From Eudoraea sp. (GTDB taxonomy: Bacteria > Bacteroidota > Bacteroidia > Flavobacteriales > Flavobacteriaceae), in the NCBI GenBank assembly GCA_013042925.1, contig JABDPH010000045.1, forward strand, positions 1-14,330: a DNA stretch of 14,330 bases, written 5' to 3'. Shown here piece by piece: positions 6,543 to 13,502 of the stretch (the first letter of the stretch is position 1; each line of letters starts with the position of its first letter). Under the pieces are notes generated by a model. The model had not been told where the DNA came from and did no database searches. It saw nothing but the letters and a program-made list of their open reading frames with translations. The position numbers and the translations under genes were made by a program.

Positions 6543-7882
6543 AGTTGTCTTCCCTGAATTTTATTGTGAATATGCACCGCGGCGCTATCGGATAAACTCG
6601 CTACATAACACGAACTATTTAATAATATAGTATACAAAGAACCTTCTGTAGTCCTGTATCGGGGAGGTAATGTAGTAATTAAGAGTCGGTCATAATTGGT
6701 CGCATTCCCCAATTTGCTTCTTACCAGGGCATTGGTATATCCTTCCAAAATATCTGCTATGATCCGATACCCAGCGATCTCTTTTTCAATAACCTCCTGG
6801 GAGCGGTATATTTTTTCGGCACTTACATTCAAAATATCCTTAATCTGCGCACTATAATTACTTTTGTCTAATAGTGCCGTAGTAAAGTTTCCTTCCAAAA
6901 TAGCTGATTCATTTTCAATAAAAATAGTTACAGCATCATTAATAAGGGTATTAATAGCTAGCGCTCTTAAGTAACTTAACCGGTCTTCCATATGAACAAG
7001 ACCATTATACTTTTTGGTATTAATAGTGTCCTTTACCAAATTAATCAAATACTCCAGCGCATATTCTTCCGAGATTAGTTCCAAATTAATCCCATCTTCA
7101 AAATCAATGATCGTATAACAGATATCATCTGCGGCCTCTACTAAATAGGTTAATGGGTGTCTGCAATAGCCAATATCTGTGCCTTTTCTGGTAGCAAGCA
7201 GTCCAAGTTCCTCGGCGACCTCAGCAAAAAAATCCACATCGTTCTGGAAACACCCGTATTTCTTATCGGCAATGTGTTTGATTGGTTTCTTGGGGAGCGA
7301 TTCTTTAGGATATTTCAAAAATGCTCCAAGGGTGGCATAACTTAATCGTAATCCACCATCAATACCTTCTCGCGATTCGGTTAATATTTTAAATCCGTTG
7401 GCATTCCCCTCAAAATCTACCAGGTCCTGATATTCTTTATCGGACAATTCGGATTGGTATTTCATACCTGCCCCGCTCTTAAAAAATTCTCCGATCGCCT
7501 TTTCTCCACTATGGCCAAAAGGAGGATTTCCAATATCGTGCGCCAGGGAAGCCGCCCCTACTATGGCACCTATATCGTTAAACTGATATCCGTGTACCTC
7601 CTTTAAATGCGGATACTTGGCAAGAAGTTTTTTGCCCACAATACGCCCTAAACTTCTCCCAACAACGGAAACTTCTAAACTGTGGGTAAGGCGTGTATGT
7701 ACAAAATCGGTCTTAGAAAGTGGAATTACCTGGGTCTTGTCCTGTAAACTTCGGAAAGCAGCAGAAAAGATAACCCGGTCATAGTCCACTTCAAAACCCA
7801 ACCGTGTTTCGTCTTGCTCTTTTCTAAGTCTTTTATGGGAATCCCCATACCGTTTTAATGAAAGTAATTGTTCCCAGTTCAT
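6539..7882 (-). CDS. dgt: dGTP triphosphohydrolase-like HD-domain enzyme
   Basis: A 447-aa cytoplasmic protein of the dGTPase family, which hydrolyses dNTPs, classically dGTP to deoxyguanosine and triphosphate, and so controls nucleotide pools. Metal ligands of the HD domain are visible: His67 (RLTHSLEVS), His115-Asp116 (LAHDIGNPPFGHSGEKA) and Asp252/Asp253 (EAADDICY). The N-terminal RLRKEQDETRLGFEVDYDRVIFSAAFRSLQDKTQV is also characteristic. Length is normal for the shorter bacterial group. The start at 7882 (MNWEQLLSLKRYG) is the expected one and has a well-formed promoter 39 bp upstream. Substrate preference among dNTPs cannot be read from the sequence. Confidence 0.92.
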   Translation of the reverse strand: MNWEQLLSLKRYGDSHKRLRKEQDETRLGFEVDYDRVIFSAAFRSLQDKTQVIPLSKTDFVHTRLTHSLEVSVVGRSLGRIVGKKLLAKYPHLKEVHGYQFNDIGAIVGAASLAHDIGNPPFGHSGEKAIGEFFKSGAGMKYQSELSDKEYQDLVDFEGNANGFKILTESREGIDGGLRLSYATLGAFLKYPKESLPKKPIKHIADKKYGCFQNDVDFFAEVAEELGLLATRKGTDIGYCRHPLTYLVEAADDICYTIIDFEDGINLELISEEYALEYLINLVKDTINTKKYNGLVHMEDRLSYLRALAINTLINDAVTIFIENESAILEGNFTTALLDKSNYSAQIKDILNVSAEKIYRSQEVIEKEIAGYRIIADILEGYTNALVRSKLGNATNYDRLLITTLPPRYRTTEGSLYTILLNSSCYVASLSDSAAVHIHNKIQGRQL

Positions 7883-7920
7883 AGTTTAAAATAGGTGTAA
7901 GATAGCCTTTTTACAAGCCT

Positions 7921-7951
7921 TAAAAGTAAGCGTTTTCCGTGGACGTAACAA
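7921..7951 (-). promoter_or_regulatory. Bacteroidota-type promoter for the dGTPase gene
   Basis: On the minus strand TTG (7951-7949), a 20-bp spacer and TACTTTTA (7928-7921) fit the -33/-7 consensus with one mismatch. The predicted leader is about 33 nt. The -33 lies only 14 bp from the phased repeat array of the divergent TonB receptor gene, so a regulator bound there could affect both. Confidence 0.45.
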
Positions 7952-7964
7952 TTTCTTTACCTCC

Positions 7965-8041
7965 TAACAATTAAGTAACATAAATGCAATAAATGTTTAA
8001 CATAGGACTAACACCACCTTTACAAGACCGCACTTTATTTG
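7965..8041 (+). promoter_or_regulatory. Phased 11-bp repeat array (Pho-box-like) and -7 of the TonB receptor gene
   Basis: TAACA occurs at 7965, 7976, 7998 and 8009 and TTACA at 8020. All are on one strict 11-bp register; only the 7987 position (CAATA) is degenerate. The last repeat starts exactly 14 bp before TTTATTTG (8034-8041), a -7-like element with one mismatch. No TTG is present at the -33 position. Direct repeats with an 11-bp period placed where the -35 should be are the layout of PhoB-type Pho boxes in other bacteria. The same layout recurs before two more genes and a putative small RNA in this window. PhoB as the binder is inferred. Confidence 0.65.
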
Positions 8042-8050
8042 CACCAAGAA

Positions 8051-10936
8051 ATGAAAATCAACTTAATGAAATATCTATTAACTATTCTTTTTCTCTTTGT
8101 TGCTATGGCAGGCAGTGCTCAGGAACTTGGCAGTATTGTTGGCTTACTTACGGATAAAGAATATGATAACCAACCCTTGTCCTTTGCCAATGTTGTTTTA
8201 AAAGGCACCGCCAAAGGAACTACCTCAGATTTCGACGGAATATATGAGATACAAAATGTTGAGCCCGGTACGTATACAATAGTCTTTAGTTTCTTGGGAT
8301 ACGAAACACTAGAGATTCCGAATGTTATTGTAGAAAGTGGCAAAGTTACGGAGGTGAATACAGCCCTGGGGGCAGGAAGTGTTTCTTTAGAGGAGGTTGT
8401 AATTACCACATCGGTAGCCAGGGATTCCGAAATAGCCTTATTAATAGATCAGAAAAAGGCGTTGGAAATTAAAGAAGCCATTAGTGCAGAAGCATTAACC
8501 CGAAAAGGGATAGACGATGCAGCAGCGGCAGTAGCGCAAATTTCAGGGATCTCAAAACAACAAGGCTCTAGCGATGTATATGTTCGTGGATTGGGAGATC
8601 GCTACCAAAATACCACTATGAATGGACTTTCACTTCCTTCTAATAACGTTAATAAGAAGAATATAGATCTAGATCTCTTTTCATCGAATATCATTGAAAA
8701 CATTTCGGTGAGCAAAGCGTATACGCCTAGTTTCTATGGTGATTTTTCTGCAGGTAATGTAAATATAGATTCCAAAGAGTATGTGGGTAACGGCTACATG
8801 GAAGTATCACTGGGAAGTGGTGTAAACTCCAATGCAGCGGGGACAGATTTTGTGAGAAGTGAAGGAACTAGTTTTTTTGGTTTTTATAACCGATATGACA
8901 ACGATCCATTTGCCATTGTTCTTTCTCATGGTGTAGAACCAGAGAGTACTTCGAGCCCAACCAACATTTCGGGTGCCATAGAAGGAGGGTACTCTATTAA
9001 CCTCAGTAAGAAATCGAGGCTTAGCTTTTTTGGTATGGCCAGCTTTAGCAATGGTTTTGAATTCCGTGAAGGGCCAGCGCTAGATTTTACGAACGATATT
9101 AAAGTTCGTTTCCCTAATGTAGAGGAATACGCCTATAGTACAACCACAACGGCCTTGGGCAATATCTACTTTCGTATCGATGAAAGAAATAAAATTAAAT
9201 TCAGCTCCTTGTTCGTAAACAGTGCTACAGACGCTGTAGGCTATTATGGAATTGGAGGTGAAGGATTTAATAGAGATGGTTTTAGTAACAATGGCGATGG
9301 AGGATATTTCCAGTTAAACGTTCAATTTAATCAGGACATGATCTTTGTAAACCAGCTAAATGGTTCTCACTCTTTTGATGATAAATGGGGCCTGGATTGG
9401 GGTATTGGCTTCAACAAGGTATTCTCTGATGAACCAGATAGAAAACGAATCTCATTAGAGGATTACCAATTTGCGTTGGACAATGATCCTGTTACCAACC
9501 CCATCTTTTATGACAACATCGCATTTGACAATCAGCGGTACTTTCAAAGTGTAGAAGATGATGAACTAAGTAGTTATATTACCCTTAGTAACAAAGTTTC
9601 AGAAAAGATCACCCTAAATTTTGGCTACAACGGACGTAGAAAAGAACGTCGTTTTAATAACTGGCGTTATGGGTATTTAATTGATGATAAGAATGCCAAC
9701 CCTGTTACAGATCTTACAGACCTGGATAGCTTTTTTGATGTCTCTAACATTAATATTCCTCAAGGCTCCGGGCTATGGGATTTGTTCATAGTTAGGAACC
9801 CTCAAAATGTGGATATAGGACTTGTAAACAGACCCCAAGTTTATGAGAACACCTATACTGGTAATTTAGATGTCCATGCAGGTTTCATAACGGCAGAACT
9901 TAATTTGAGTGATAAATGGTTGTTAATACCAGGATTTCGTATTGAAGCGTACAAGCAATCCATTGTATATGACGTGATCAACCCGGTACCTACAGATCCG
10001 GGATTCAGAGAGGGTTATGAAAACATTTATCTACCTAGTTTAAATGTCCGATACGCCCTTACTGAAGATGCTAACCTTCGATTCTCTTTTAGCAAAACGG
10101 CCTCTTTCCCAGAATTTAAGGAAGCTGCCAATTTCGTATATGAAGGTGTTACGCAGCGTGTGGGTGGTAACCCAGACCTTTTGGGAAAACCAGACGGCAC
10201 GGGTCCAATCTTATCTGAAATCTATAACTACGATCTTAAATATGAATGGTTTCCTAACCGAGGAGAACTAGTTTCGTTAGCGGCATTTGCCAAGACAATT
10301 AATGACCCGGTAAACAGGGTTGTGGCCACCGATGCCACAGGAAATCAGCGTTATTTCAGAACAGGAGACCAGGCGAAGGTATATGGAATGGAAGTTGAAA
10401 TCCGAAAAAATATACTAACAGATGCAGAAGAAAACGGAGTAATGACAGTTGGTGTTAACGCCGCCTACACACACACGGAGCAAGACCTTAAAACAGTAGC
10501 TACTTCCGATGGGTTTACCTTCGGGACTTCCTTTGCAGACAGAACAACGGATGAGTTGGAAGGTGCTTCCCCAATTATCGTAAATGCAGATATAAATTAT
10601 AGCCCTGAGTTTAAAAACTATAAACCGCGAGCAACCTTAGCGTATTCCTATTTCTCAGATCGTATCTACGCGTTGGGTAGTGGAAATCTTGGCAACATAG
10701 TAGAAAAAGCGGTGCCGACTTTAAACTTTGTATGGAAAAATGCTTTTGGAGAAAATTTCGAAGCGGATTTATCCATTAAAAATATCCTGGATCCTACTAT
10801 TTCACTGGTAAGGGAAAACACTGGCGTTGAAGATACAAACCCTTTACTTCAAGGTTTTGTTAAGGACGGTGATGTTACATTACGTGAATATAAACGAGGC
10901 ATGAATATTGGCCTATCTCTTAAATATAAATTCTAA
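8051..10936 (+). CDS. TonB-dependent outer-membrane receptor with N-terminal carboxypeptidase-regulatory-like domain
   Basis: A 961-aa active importer of the outer membrane, powered by TonB-ExbBD. Order of parts: signal peptide (about 1-24, ending AGSAQ), a CarboxypepD_reg-like beta-sandwich (about 28-115, with SFANVVLKGT and GTYTIVFSFLGYE), a plug domain (about 125-250, with AVAQISGISKQQGSSDVYVRGLGDRYQNTTMNG), and a 22-strand-type barrel ending in SLKYKF with the terminal Phe. ATG 8051 was chosen; the in-frame TTG at 8039 belongs to the -7 element, and ATG 8066 is a possible alternative. A beta-helix lipoprotein follows 20 nt later with no terminator between, so they form an operon. The Pho-box-like array and the neighbouring OprO/OprP-type porin suggest uptake of a phosphorus source under starvation (inference). 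The ligand is unknown. Confidence 0.93.
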   Translation: MKINLMKYLLTILFLFVAMAGSAQELGSIVGLLTDKEYDNQPLSFANVVLKGTAKGTTSDFDGIYEIQNVEPGTYTIVFSFLGYETLEIPNVIVESGKVTEVNTALGAGSVSLEEVVITTSVARDSEIALLIDQKKALEIKEAISAEALTRKGIDDAAAAVAQISGISKQQGSSDVYVRGLGDRYQNTTMNGLSLPSNNVNKKNIDLDLFSSNIIENISVSKAYTPSFYGDFSAGNVNIDSKEYVGNGYMEVSLGSGVNSNAAGTDFVRSEGTSFFGFYNRYDNDPFAIVLSHGVEPESTSSPTNISGAIEGGYSINLSKKSRLSFFGMASFSNGFEFREGPALDFTNDIKVRFPNVEEYAYSTTTTALGNIYFRIDERNKIKFSSLFVNSATDAVGYYGIGGEGFNRDGFSNNGDGGYFQLNVQFNQDMIFVNQLNGSHSFDDKWGLDWGIGFNKVFSDEPDRKRISLEDYQFALDNDPVTNPIFYDNIAFDNQRYFQSVEDDELSSYITLSNKVSEKITLNFGYNGRRKERRFNNWRYGYLIDDKNANPVTDLTDLDSFFDVSNINIPQGSGLWDLFIVRNPQNVDIGLVNRPQVYENTYTGNLDVHAGFITAELNLSDKWLLIPGFRIEAYKQSIVYDVINPVPTDPGFREGYENIYLPSLNVRYALTEDANLRFSFSKTASFPEFKEAANFVYEGVTQRVGGNPDLLGKPDGTGPILSEIYNYDLKYEWFPNRGELVSLAAFAKTINDPVNRVVATDATGNQRYFRTGDQAKVYGMEVEIRKNILTDAEENGVMTVGVNAAYTHTEQDLKTVATSDGFTFGTSFADRTTDELEGASPIIVNADINYSPEFKNYKPRATLAYSYFSDRIYALGSGNLGNIVEKAVPTLNFVWKNAFGENFEADLSIKNILDPTISLVRENTGVEDTNPLLQGFVKDGDVTLREYKRGMNIGLSLKYKF

Positions 10937-10956
10937 TTATTCTTAAACTAAAAAAA

Positions 10957-12156
10957 ATGAAAAACAAATTTTTATTAATTGGTATGATAGCCTCACTTGT
11001 TATTGCTTGTGAAAGCGATGATACCGCAGATATTATCATCACAGACAACAGTGTGATAAATAATACGACCAACAATGAGGGTGGCAATGAAGAACCCGGA
11101 GCTACTACCGTAAACCTAAGTGGTGTATATCTCGAAGATTTAACGTTGGATGCGGCAAATGATTACATTATTACCGGACCTGTACTAATGAGCGCCGGAA
11201 CAACGTTAACTATCCCTGCTGGTCTTACGGTAAGAGCCCAACCAGTTGGAGTAAATGCCTATATTGCTATTCAGCAAGGTGCGCAGATCAATGCAGTTGG
11301 CACCAGTACGGATCCTATTATTTTAACCTCTAATGCCTCTAGCCCTTCTTCAGGGGATTGGGGAGGTTTAGTAATTTGTGGTTCTGCACCAATTAATTCA
11401 ACTATTGATGGTTCTACCGATACGTCCACTTCAGAAGTAGGTGGCCTTTCGTATGGTGGTAACACGCCGGCGGACGATTCTGGTTCATTGCAATACGTTC
11501 GTATAGAATACGCTGGTGGTGCTATTGATGGAAATGCAGAATTAAACGGACTTTCCATGTACGCTGTTGGTAGTGGTACTACCGTAGACTATGTTGAAAT
11601 ATTTGAAGGTTCTGATGATGGTATTGAATTCTTTGGAGGTACGGTAAACGCAAATCATATCGTTGTTGTTAATGCCGAAGATGATTCTATTGACTGGACA
11701 GAAGGCTATACAGGAACCTTAACAGACGTATATATACAACATGGTACATCGCACGATAAAGCTTTTGAATGTGATGGTTATAATACTGATTTTAGTAATG
11801 AAGCCGGCTACTTTTCTGGTCCTACAGTAACCAACGTAACTGTTATTGGTGCTAATGACGGTAGTGAAGCAGTTCGTTTACGTGCAGGTACGCAAGGCCT
11901 TTTTACCAACATGGTTCTGACAGATTTTGAAGAAGCTTTTGATCTGGATGGAGATACCGGAGATAATCCAACAGGCCAGGGTGTTCTGGATGGTGTTCTT
12001 GGAATCACCGATGTAACATTCAATAATATTGTTACCAAACTTAAGAACGACACAGGGTTTACGTTTACTGAAGCAGATTTTATTACCGGTGACGGTAATG
12101 GAACAGGAACTGATGTGGCCACCTGGGGAGCTGGCTGGACCATTGGCGTAAATTAA
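10957..12156 (+). CDS. Surface-type lipoprotein with predicted parallel beta-helix
   Basis: A 399-aa lipoprotein. The signal peptide ends in the lipobox LVIAC with Cys18 as the lipidated residue, followed directly by ESDD, an acidic stretch like the lipoprotein export signals that send Bacteroidota lipoproteins to the cell surface. After an Asn/Thr/Gly-rich linker, the body (about 55-399) is rich in short Gly/Asn/Asp-turn strands, such as GTTLTIPAGLTVRAQ and DDGIEFFGGTVNANHIVVVNAEDDSIDW. It resembles a parallel beta-helix family commonly found near TonB receptors in marine Bacteroidota. No catalytic residues can be named. It lies 20 nt behind the receptor gene and ends at a strong terminator, so it is probably the receptor's partner, perhaps binding or presenting a phosphorus-containing ligand. 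This role is by analogy with SusC/SusD pairs and is inference. Confidence 0.85.
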   Translation: MKNKFLLIGMIASLVIACESDDTADIIITDNSVINNTTNNEGGNEEPGATTVNLSGVYLEDLTLDAANDYIITGPVLMSAGTTLTIPAGLTVRAQPVGVNAYIAIQQGAQINAVGTSTDPIILTSNASSPSSGDWGGLVICGSAPINSTIDGSTDTSTSEVGGLSYGGNTPADDSGSLQYVRIEYAGGAIDGNAELNGLSMYAVGSGTTVDYVEIFEGSDDGIEFFGGTVNANHIVVVNAEDDSIDWTEGYTGTLTDVYIQHGTSHDKAFECDGYNTDFSNEAGYFSGPTVTNVTVIGANDGSEAVRLRAGTQGLFTNMVLTDFEEAFDLDGDTGDNPTGQGVLDGVLGITDVTFNNIVTKLKNDTGFTFTEADFITGDGNGTGTDVATWGAGWTIGVN

Positions 12157-12179
12157 ATAGTACCTCTTAAAAAATATGA

Positions 12180-12212
12180 AAAAGTCCTGCTGGTAGGCAG
12201 GACTTTTCTTTT
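12180..12212 (+). terminator. Intrinsic terminator of the receptor-lipoprotein operon
   Basis: A perfect 11-bp stem AAAAGTCCTGC / GCAGGACTTTT (12180-12190 with 12197-12207) has a 6-nt loop and continues into TTTTCTTTT. It separates the operon from the next gene, which has its own promoter array starting 11 bp later. Confidence 0.92.
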
Positions 12213-12222
12213 GTTAATTATC

Positions 12223-12277
12223 TTACGAAATGTTAATCTGTGCGTAACCTTAGTTTTACATAGATCTGTTTCCTTTG
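12223..12277 (+). promoter_or_regulatory. Phased 11-bp repeat array (Pho-box-like) and -7 before the small secreted protein
   Basis: Degenerate repeats lie at 12223 (TTACG), 12234 (TAATC), 12245 (TAACC) and 12256 (TTACA), exactly 11 bp apart. TTCCTTTG, a one-mismatch -7, starts at 12270, 14 bp after the last repeat, the same distance as at the receptor and porin promoters. No -33 TTG is present. The predicted leader to ATG 12298 is about 15 nt. Confidence 0.5.
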
Positions 12278-12297
12278 TAGCAGAAATTTTTTCTAAA

Positions 12298-12687
12298 ATG
12301 AAGTATATTATTTTATTTGGTACGTTACTTTTTACAAGCCTACTGTTCTCCCAAGAATCTGGTACCGTTGCAGGGACAATTATGGATAAAGAAGTCTTTA
12401 ACGAGCCTTTAATTTTTGCTGACGTCCGCTTAAAAAATACTCCTAAAAAAGTACAGACCAATTTCCGTGGTAATTTTCAAATAACTGACGTACCTCCGGG
12501 CAACTATACCATAGTAATTACCTATCTCGGCTACGAAAAAGTAGAAATTCCGGTCATAGTAGAACAAGAAGAAGTCACTAGAATTACGCAGGTGTTATCT
12601 GCCAAAAAATTGAGCATGGAAGATATGTCCACGCTGGTTACTGCCAAAGTAACAGATAGGGCATTTATATCCAAAGATTCGGAATAG
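12298..12687 (+). CDS. Free-standing secreted carboxypeptidase-regulatory-like domain protein
   Basis: A 129-aa protein with a signal peptide (MKYIILFGTLLFTSLLFSQ) followed by one CarboxypepD_reg-like beta-sandwich. It aligns end to end with the N-terminal domain of the TonB receptor in this window, sharing signal-peptide start MKY, QE.G, DKE, an FA-V-LK-T block, YTIV...LGYE, EIP and IVE. It stops just where the receptor's plug would begin, with a tail ending in KDSE. It is a paralogue of the receptor's N-terminus without plug or barrel. Its own phased promoter and its own terminator indicate an intact gene unit and not random debris. It may bind a partner of the receptor's N-terminal domain in the periplasm, or be a remnant of a deleted receptor copy; the sequence cannot decide. 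ATG 12298 was chosen because the upstream in-frame TTG (12211) lies in the preceding terminator. Confidence 0.85.
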   Translation: MKYIILFGTLLFTSLLFSQESGTVAGTIMDKEVFNEPLIFADVRLKNTPKKVQTNFRGNFQITDVPPGNYTIVITYLGYEKVEIPVIVEQEEVTRITQVLSAKKLSMEDMSTLVTAKVTDRAFISKDSE

Positions 12688-12717
12688 CTACACAAATCAC
12701 CTATTTAAGACATAACT

Positions 12718-12757
12718 AAAAAAGGAACATCCCTCCAAACGGCGGGATGTTCCTTTT
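12718..12757. terminator. Bidirectional intrinsic terminator between convergent genes
   Basis: A 14-bp perfect stem (AAAAGGAACATCCC at 12720-12733 with its complement at 12744-12757) has a 10-nt loop. It gives four Ts on the plus strand and six on the minus strand (A run 12718-12723). It lies 30 bp after the small secreted protein and about 20 bp after the end of the convergent YwqK-like gene, serving both. Confidence 0.85.
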
Positions 12758-12777
12758 GAAATCTGTTATTTCAACTA

Positions 12778-13137
12778 TTAGTGATTGTCGGCTAGTTTTG
12801 TCGAGGTTTTAACACCATTAATACTGGCAATGGCGTTATTACTATATTCTACCTTTTTCATAGTATTGTCTGACCAAAAAGACCAGGTTCCTGTTCTGAG
12901 ACCCTTCTCGTAAGATCCCTGAGAAACTTTTACTCCTTCCTCATTATAACTGATCCATTCCCCATGAAGCTTTCTATCCAGGTTAAAAGTTCCCTTTTGA
13001 CTTATTTCACCATTATCATGATAATAAACGGCCTCTATTAATCCTGTTTCTTCATTTAGTGATAGCTCTTTGTCCTTTTGACCATAGGTGCAAACGGTTA
13101 GTAACATCACAAACAAACCTATAATATTCTTTTTCAT
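12778..13137 (-). CDS. Secreted MORN/YwqK-like repeat protein
   Basis: A 119-aa protein with a signal peptide (MKKNIIGLFVMLLTVCTYG). It then carries two to three copies of the MORN_2-like repeat seen in YwqK-family proteins: YYHDNGEISQKGTFNLDRKLHG, then EWISYNEEGVKVSQGSYEKGLRTG, then TWSFWSDNTMKKVEY. Such repeats make short beta-hairpins; in Bacteroidota the family is widespread and mostly uncharacterised. I chose ATG 13137 (MKKNII) as the start because it begins a normal signal peptide; the in-frame ATG at 13146 would add MID. Databases often call this family an antitoxin, but no toxin gene is adjacent and the protein is predicted to be exported, so that label is not supported here. Its promoter looks constitutive, unlike its neighbours. 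Confidence 0.8.
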   Translation of the reverse strand: MKKNIIGLFVMLLTVCTYGQKDKELSLNEETGLIEAVYYHDNGEISQKGTFNLDRKLHGEWISYNEEGVKVSQGSYEKGLRTGTWSFWSDNTMKKVEYSNNAIASINGVKTSTKLADNH

Positions 13138-13157
13138 GTCAATCATAATTTATACTA

Positions 13158-13187
13158 TAAAGTTACTGCTTTTTAACTTTAATTCAA
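13158..13187 (-). promoter_or_regulatory. Bacteroidota-type promoter for the YwqK-like gene
   Basis: On the minus strand TTG (13187-13185), a 19-bp spacer and TAACTTTA (13165-13158) match the -33/-7 consensus with one mismatch. Unlike the flanking plus-strand promoters it has a -33 and lacks an in-register 11-bp repeat array. Confidence 0.5.
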
Positions 13188-13272
13188 TGTTAAGTTTACA
13201 ATTATTTTACATTATAAACGCATTCTTATTGCCTTATAGTATTTCAAGTAAGATCATTTCTATGTAAATTTT

Positions 13273-13327
13273 TAATGATTACTTAATAGTTTGGTTACAA
13301 TTAGGACATTTTAATACATAATATTTG
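13273..13327 (+). promoter_or_regulatory. Weak phased repeat array and -7 of a putative small RNA
   Basis: TAATG (13273), TAATA (13284) and TTACA (13295) are 11 bp apart. One further register position (13306, ACATT) is degenerate, and AATATTTG, a one-mismatch -7, starts at 13320, 14 bp after it. The register relative to the -7 is identical to the other three arrays, but the slot nearest the -7 is poor. The region is AT-rich, so chance matches are easier here. Confidence 0.35.
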
Positions 13328-13367
13328 TACCGTGTTTAAACACAACAATTCGGTAATTCATATAATT

Positions 13368-13383
13368 TATTAGTTTTTGTCGA
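13368..13383 (+). repeat. Left arm of a 16-bp perfect inverted repeat (pairs with 13487-13502)
   Basis: TATTAGTTTTTGTCGA here is the exact reverse complement of TCGACAAAAACTAATA at 13487-13502. The arms are 103 bp apart and enclose the terminator and the porin promoter. The left arm lies in the putative small RNA. Confidence 0.9.
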
Positions 13384-13405
13384 CTAATTATTTTGAATGC
13401 TGTAA

Positions 13406-13435
13406 CTGCCCTTGGCCAGGGCAGTTTTTGTTTTT
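13406..13435 (+). terminator. Intrinsic terminator upstream of the porin promoter
   Basis: Stem CTGCCCT / AGGGCAG (13406-13412 with 13418-13424), 5-nt loop, then TTTTTGTTTTT (13425-13435). It follows no coding gene on the plus strand; the nearest upstream plus-strand gene already ends at its own terminator near 12757. It therefore implies a separate non-coding transcript. Confidence 0.88.
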
Positions 13436-13439
13436 ATGA

Positions 13440-13483
13440 TAATATTAACTTAACGTTCAGGTAACATAGAAATTAGTACTTTG
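13440..13483 (+). promoter_or_regulatory. Phased 11-bp repeat array (Pho-box-like) and -7 of the porin gene
   Basis: TAATA (13440), TAACG (13451) and TAACA (13462) are exactly 11 bp apart, and nnnnTTTG (GTACTTTG, 13476-13483) starts 14 bp after the last. There is no -33 TTG. A start near 13488 would give a 20-nt leader. The association with an OprO/OprP-type porin is the main reason to read these arrays as phosphate-responsive. Confidence 0.6.
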
Positions 13484-13486
13484 TCT

Positions 13487-13502
13487 TCGACAAAAACTAA
13501 TA
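13487..13502 (+). repeat. Right arm of the 16-bp inverted repeat, in the porin leader
   Basis: TCGACAAAAACTAATA covers nearly all of the predicted porin 5' leader and ends 5 nt before the AUG at 13508. It is perfectly complementary to 13368-13383. The start codon itself overlaps the small palindrome TACTAGTA (13501-13508). Confidence 0.9.

Larger units (their letters stand above)
13332..13435 (+). ncRNA. Putative small RNA antisense to the porin mRNA leader
   Basis: A stretch of about 100 nt with no usable ORF (the only ATG, 13397, is followed by one codon and a stop) lies between a -7-like element and a strong terminator. It holds a perfect 12-nt palindrome GTGTTTAAACAC (13332-13343). It also holds a hairpin with stem ATTAGT/ACTAAT (13369-13374 with 13383-13388), whose 8-nt loop TTTTGTCG is complementary to CGACAAAA at 13488-13495, the predicted 5' end of the porin mRNA. 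The complementarity extends over 16 nt. The start is estimated from the -7 position. Existence of the RNA is inferred; no family is recognised. Confidence 0.4.

Noticed and set aside
8039..8050. TTG 8039 as the start of the TonB receptor
   Set aside because: It overlaps the -7-like TTTATTTG; ATG 8051 gives a clean signal peptide.
12211..12297. TTG 12211 start giving a 158-aa protein
   Set aside because: The extension covers the end of the preceding terminator and the phased promoter array; ATG 12298 starts a normal signal peptide.
12778..13146. Toxin-antitoxin module based on the YwqK-like label
   Set aside because: No toxin candidate is adjacent and the product has a signal peptide; the antitoxin name for this family is a loose database label.
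13195..13211. TTTACA pair 11 bp apart as another Pho-like site
   Set aside because: No -7 element lies in register on either strand, and the YwqK-like promoter beside it has an ordinary -33. AT-rich chance match is likely.
13368..13502. Inverted repeat as the ends of a small mobile element
   Set aside because: No target-site duplication is visible outside the arms, and the enclosed DNA is a terminator plus a promoter that fits the downstream gene.
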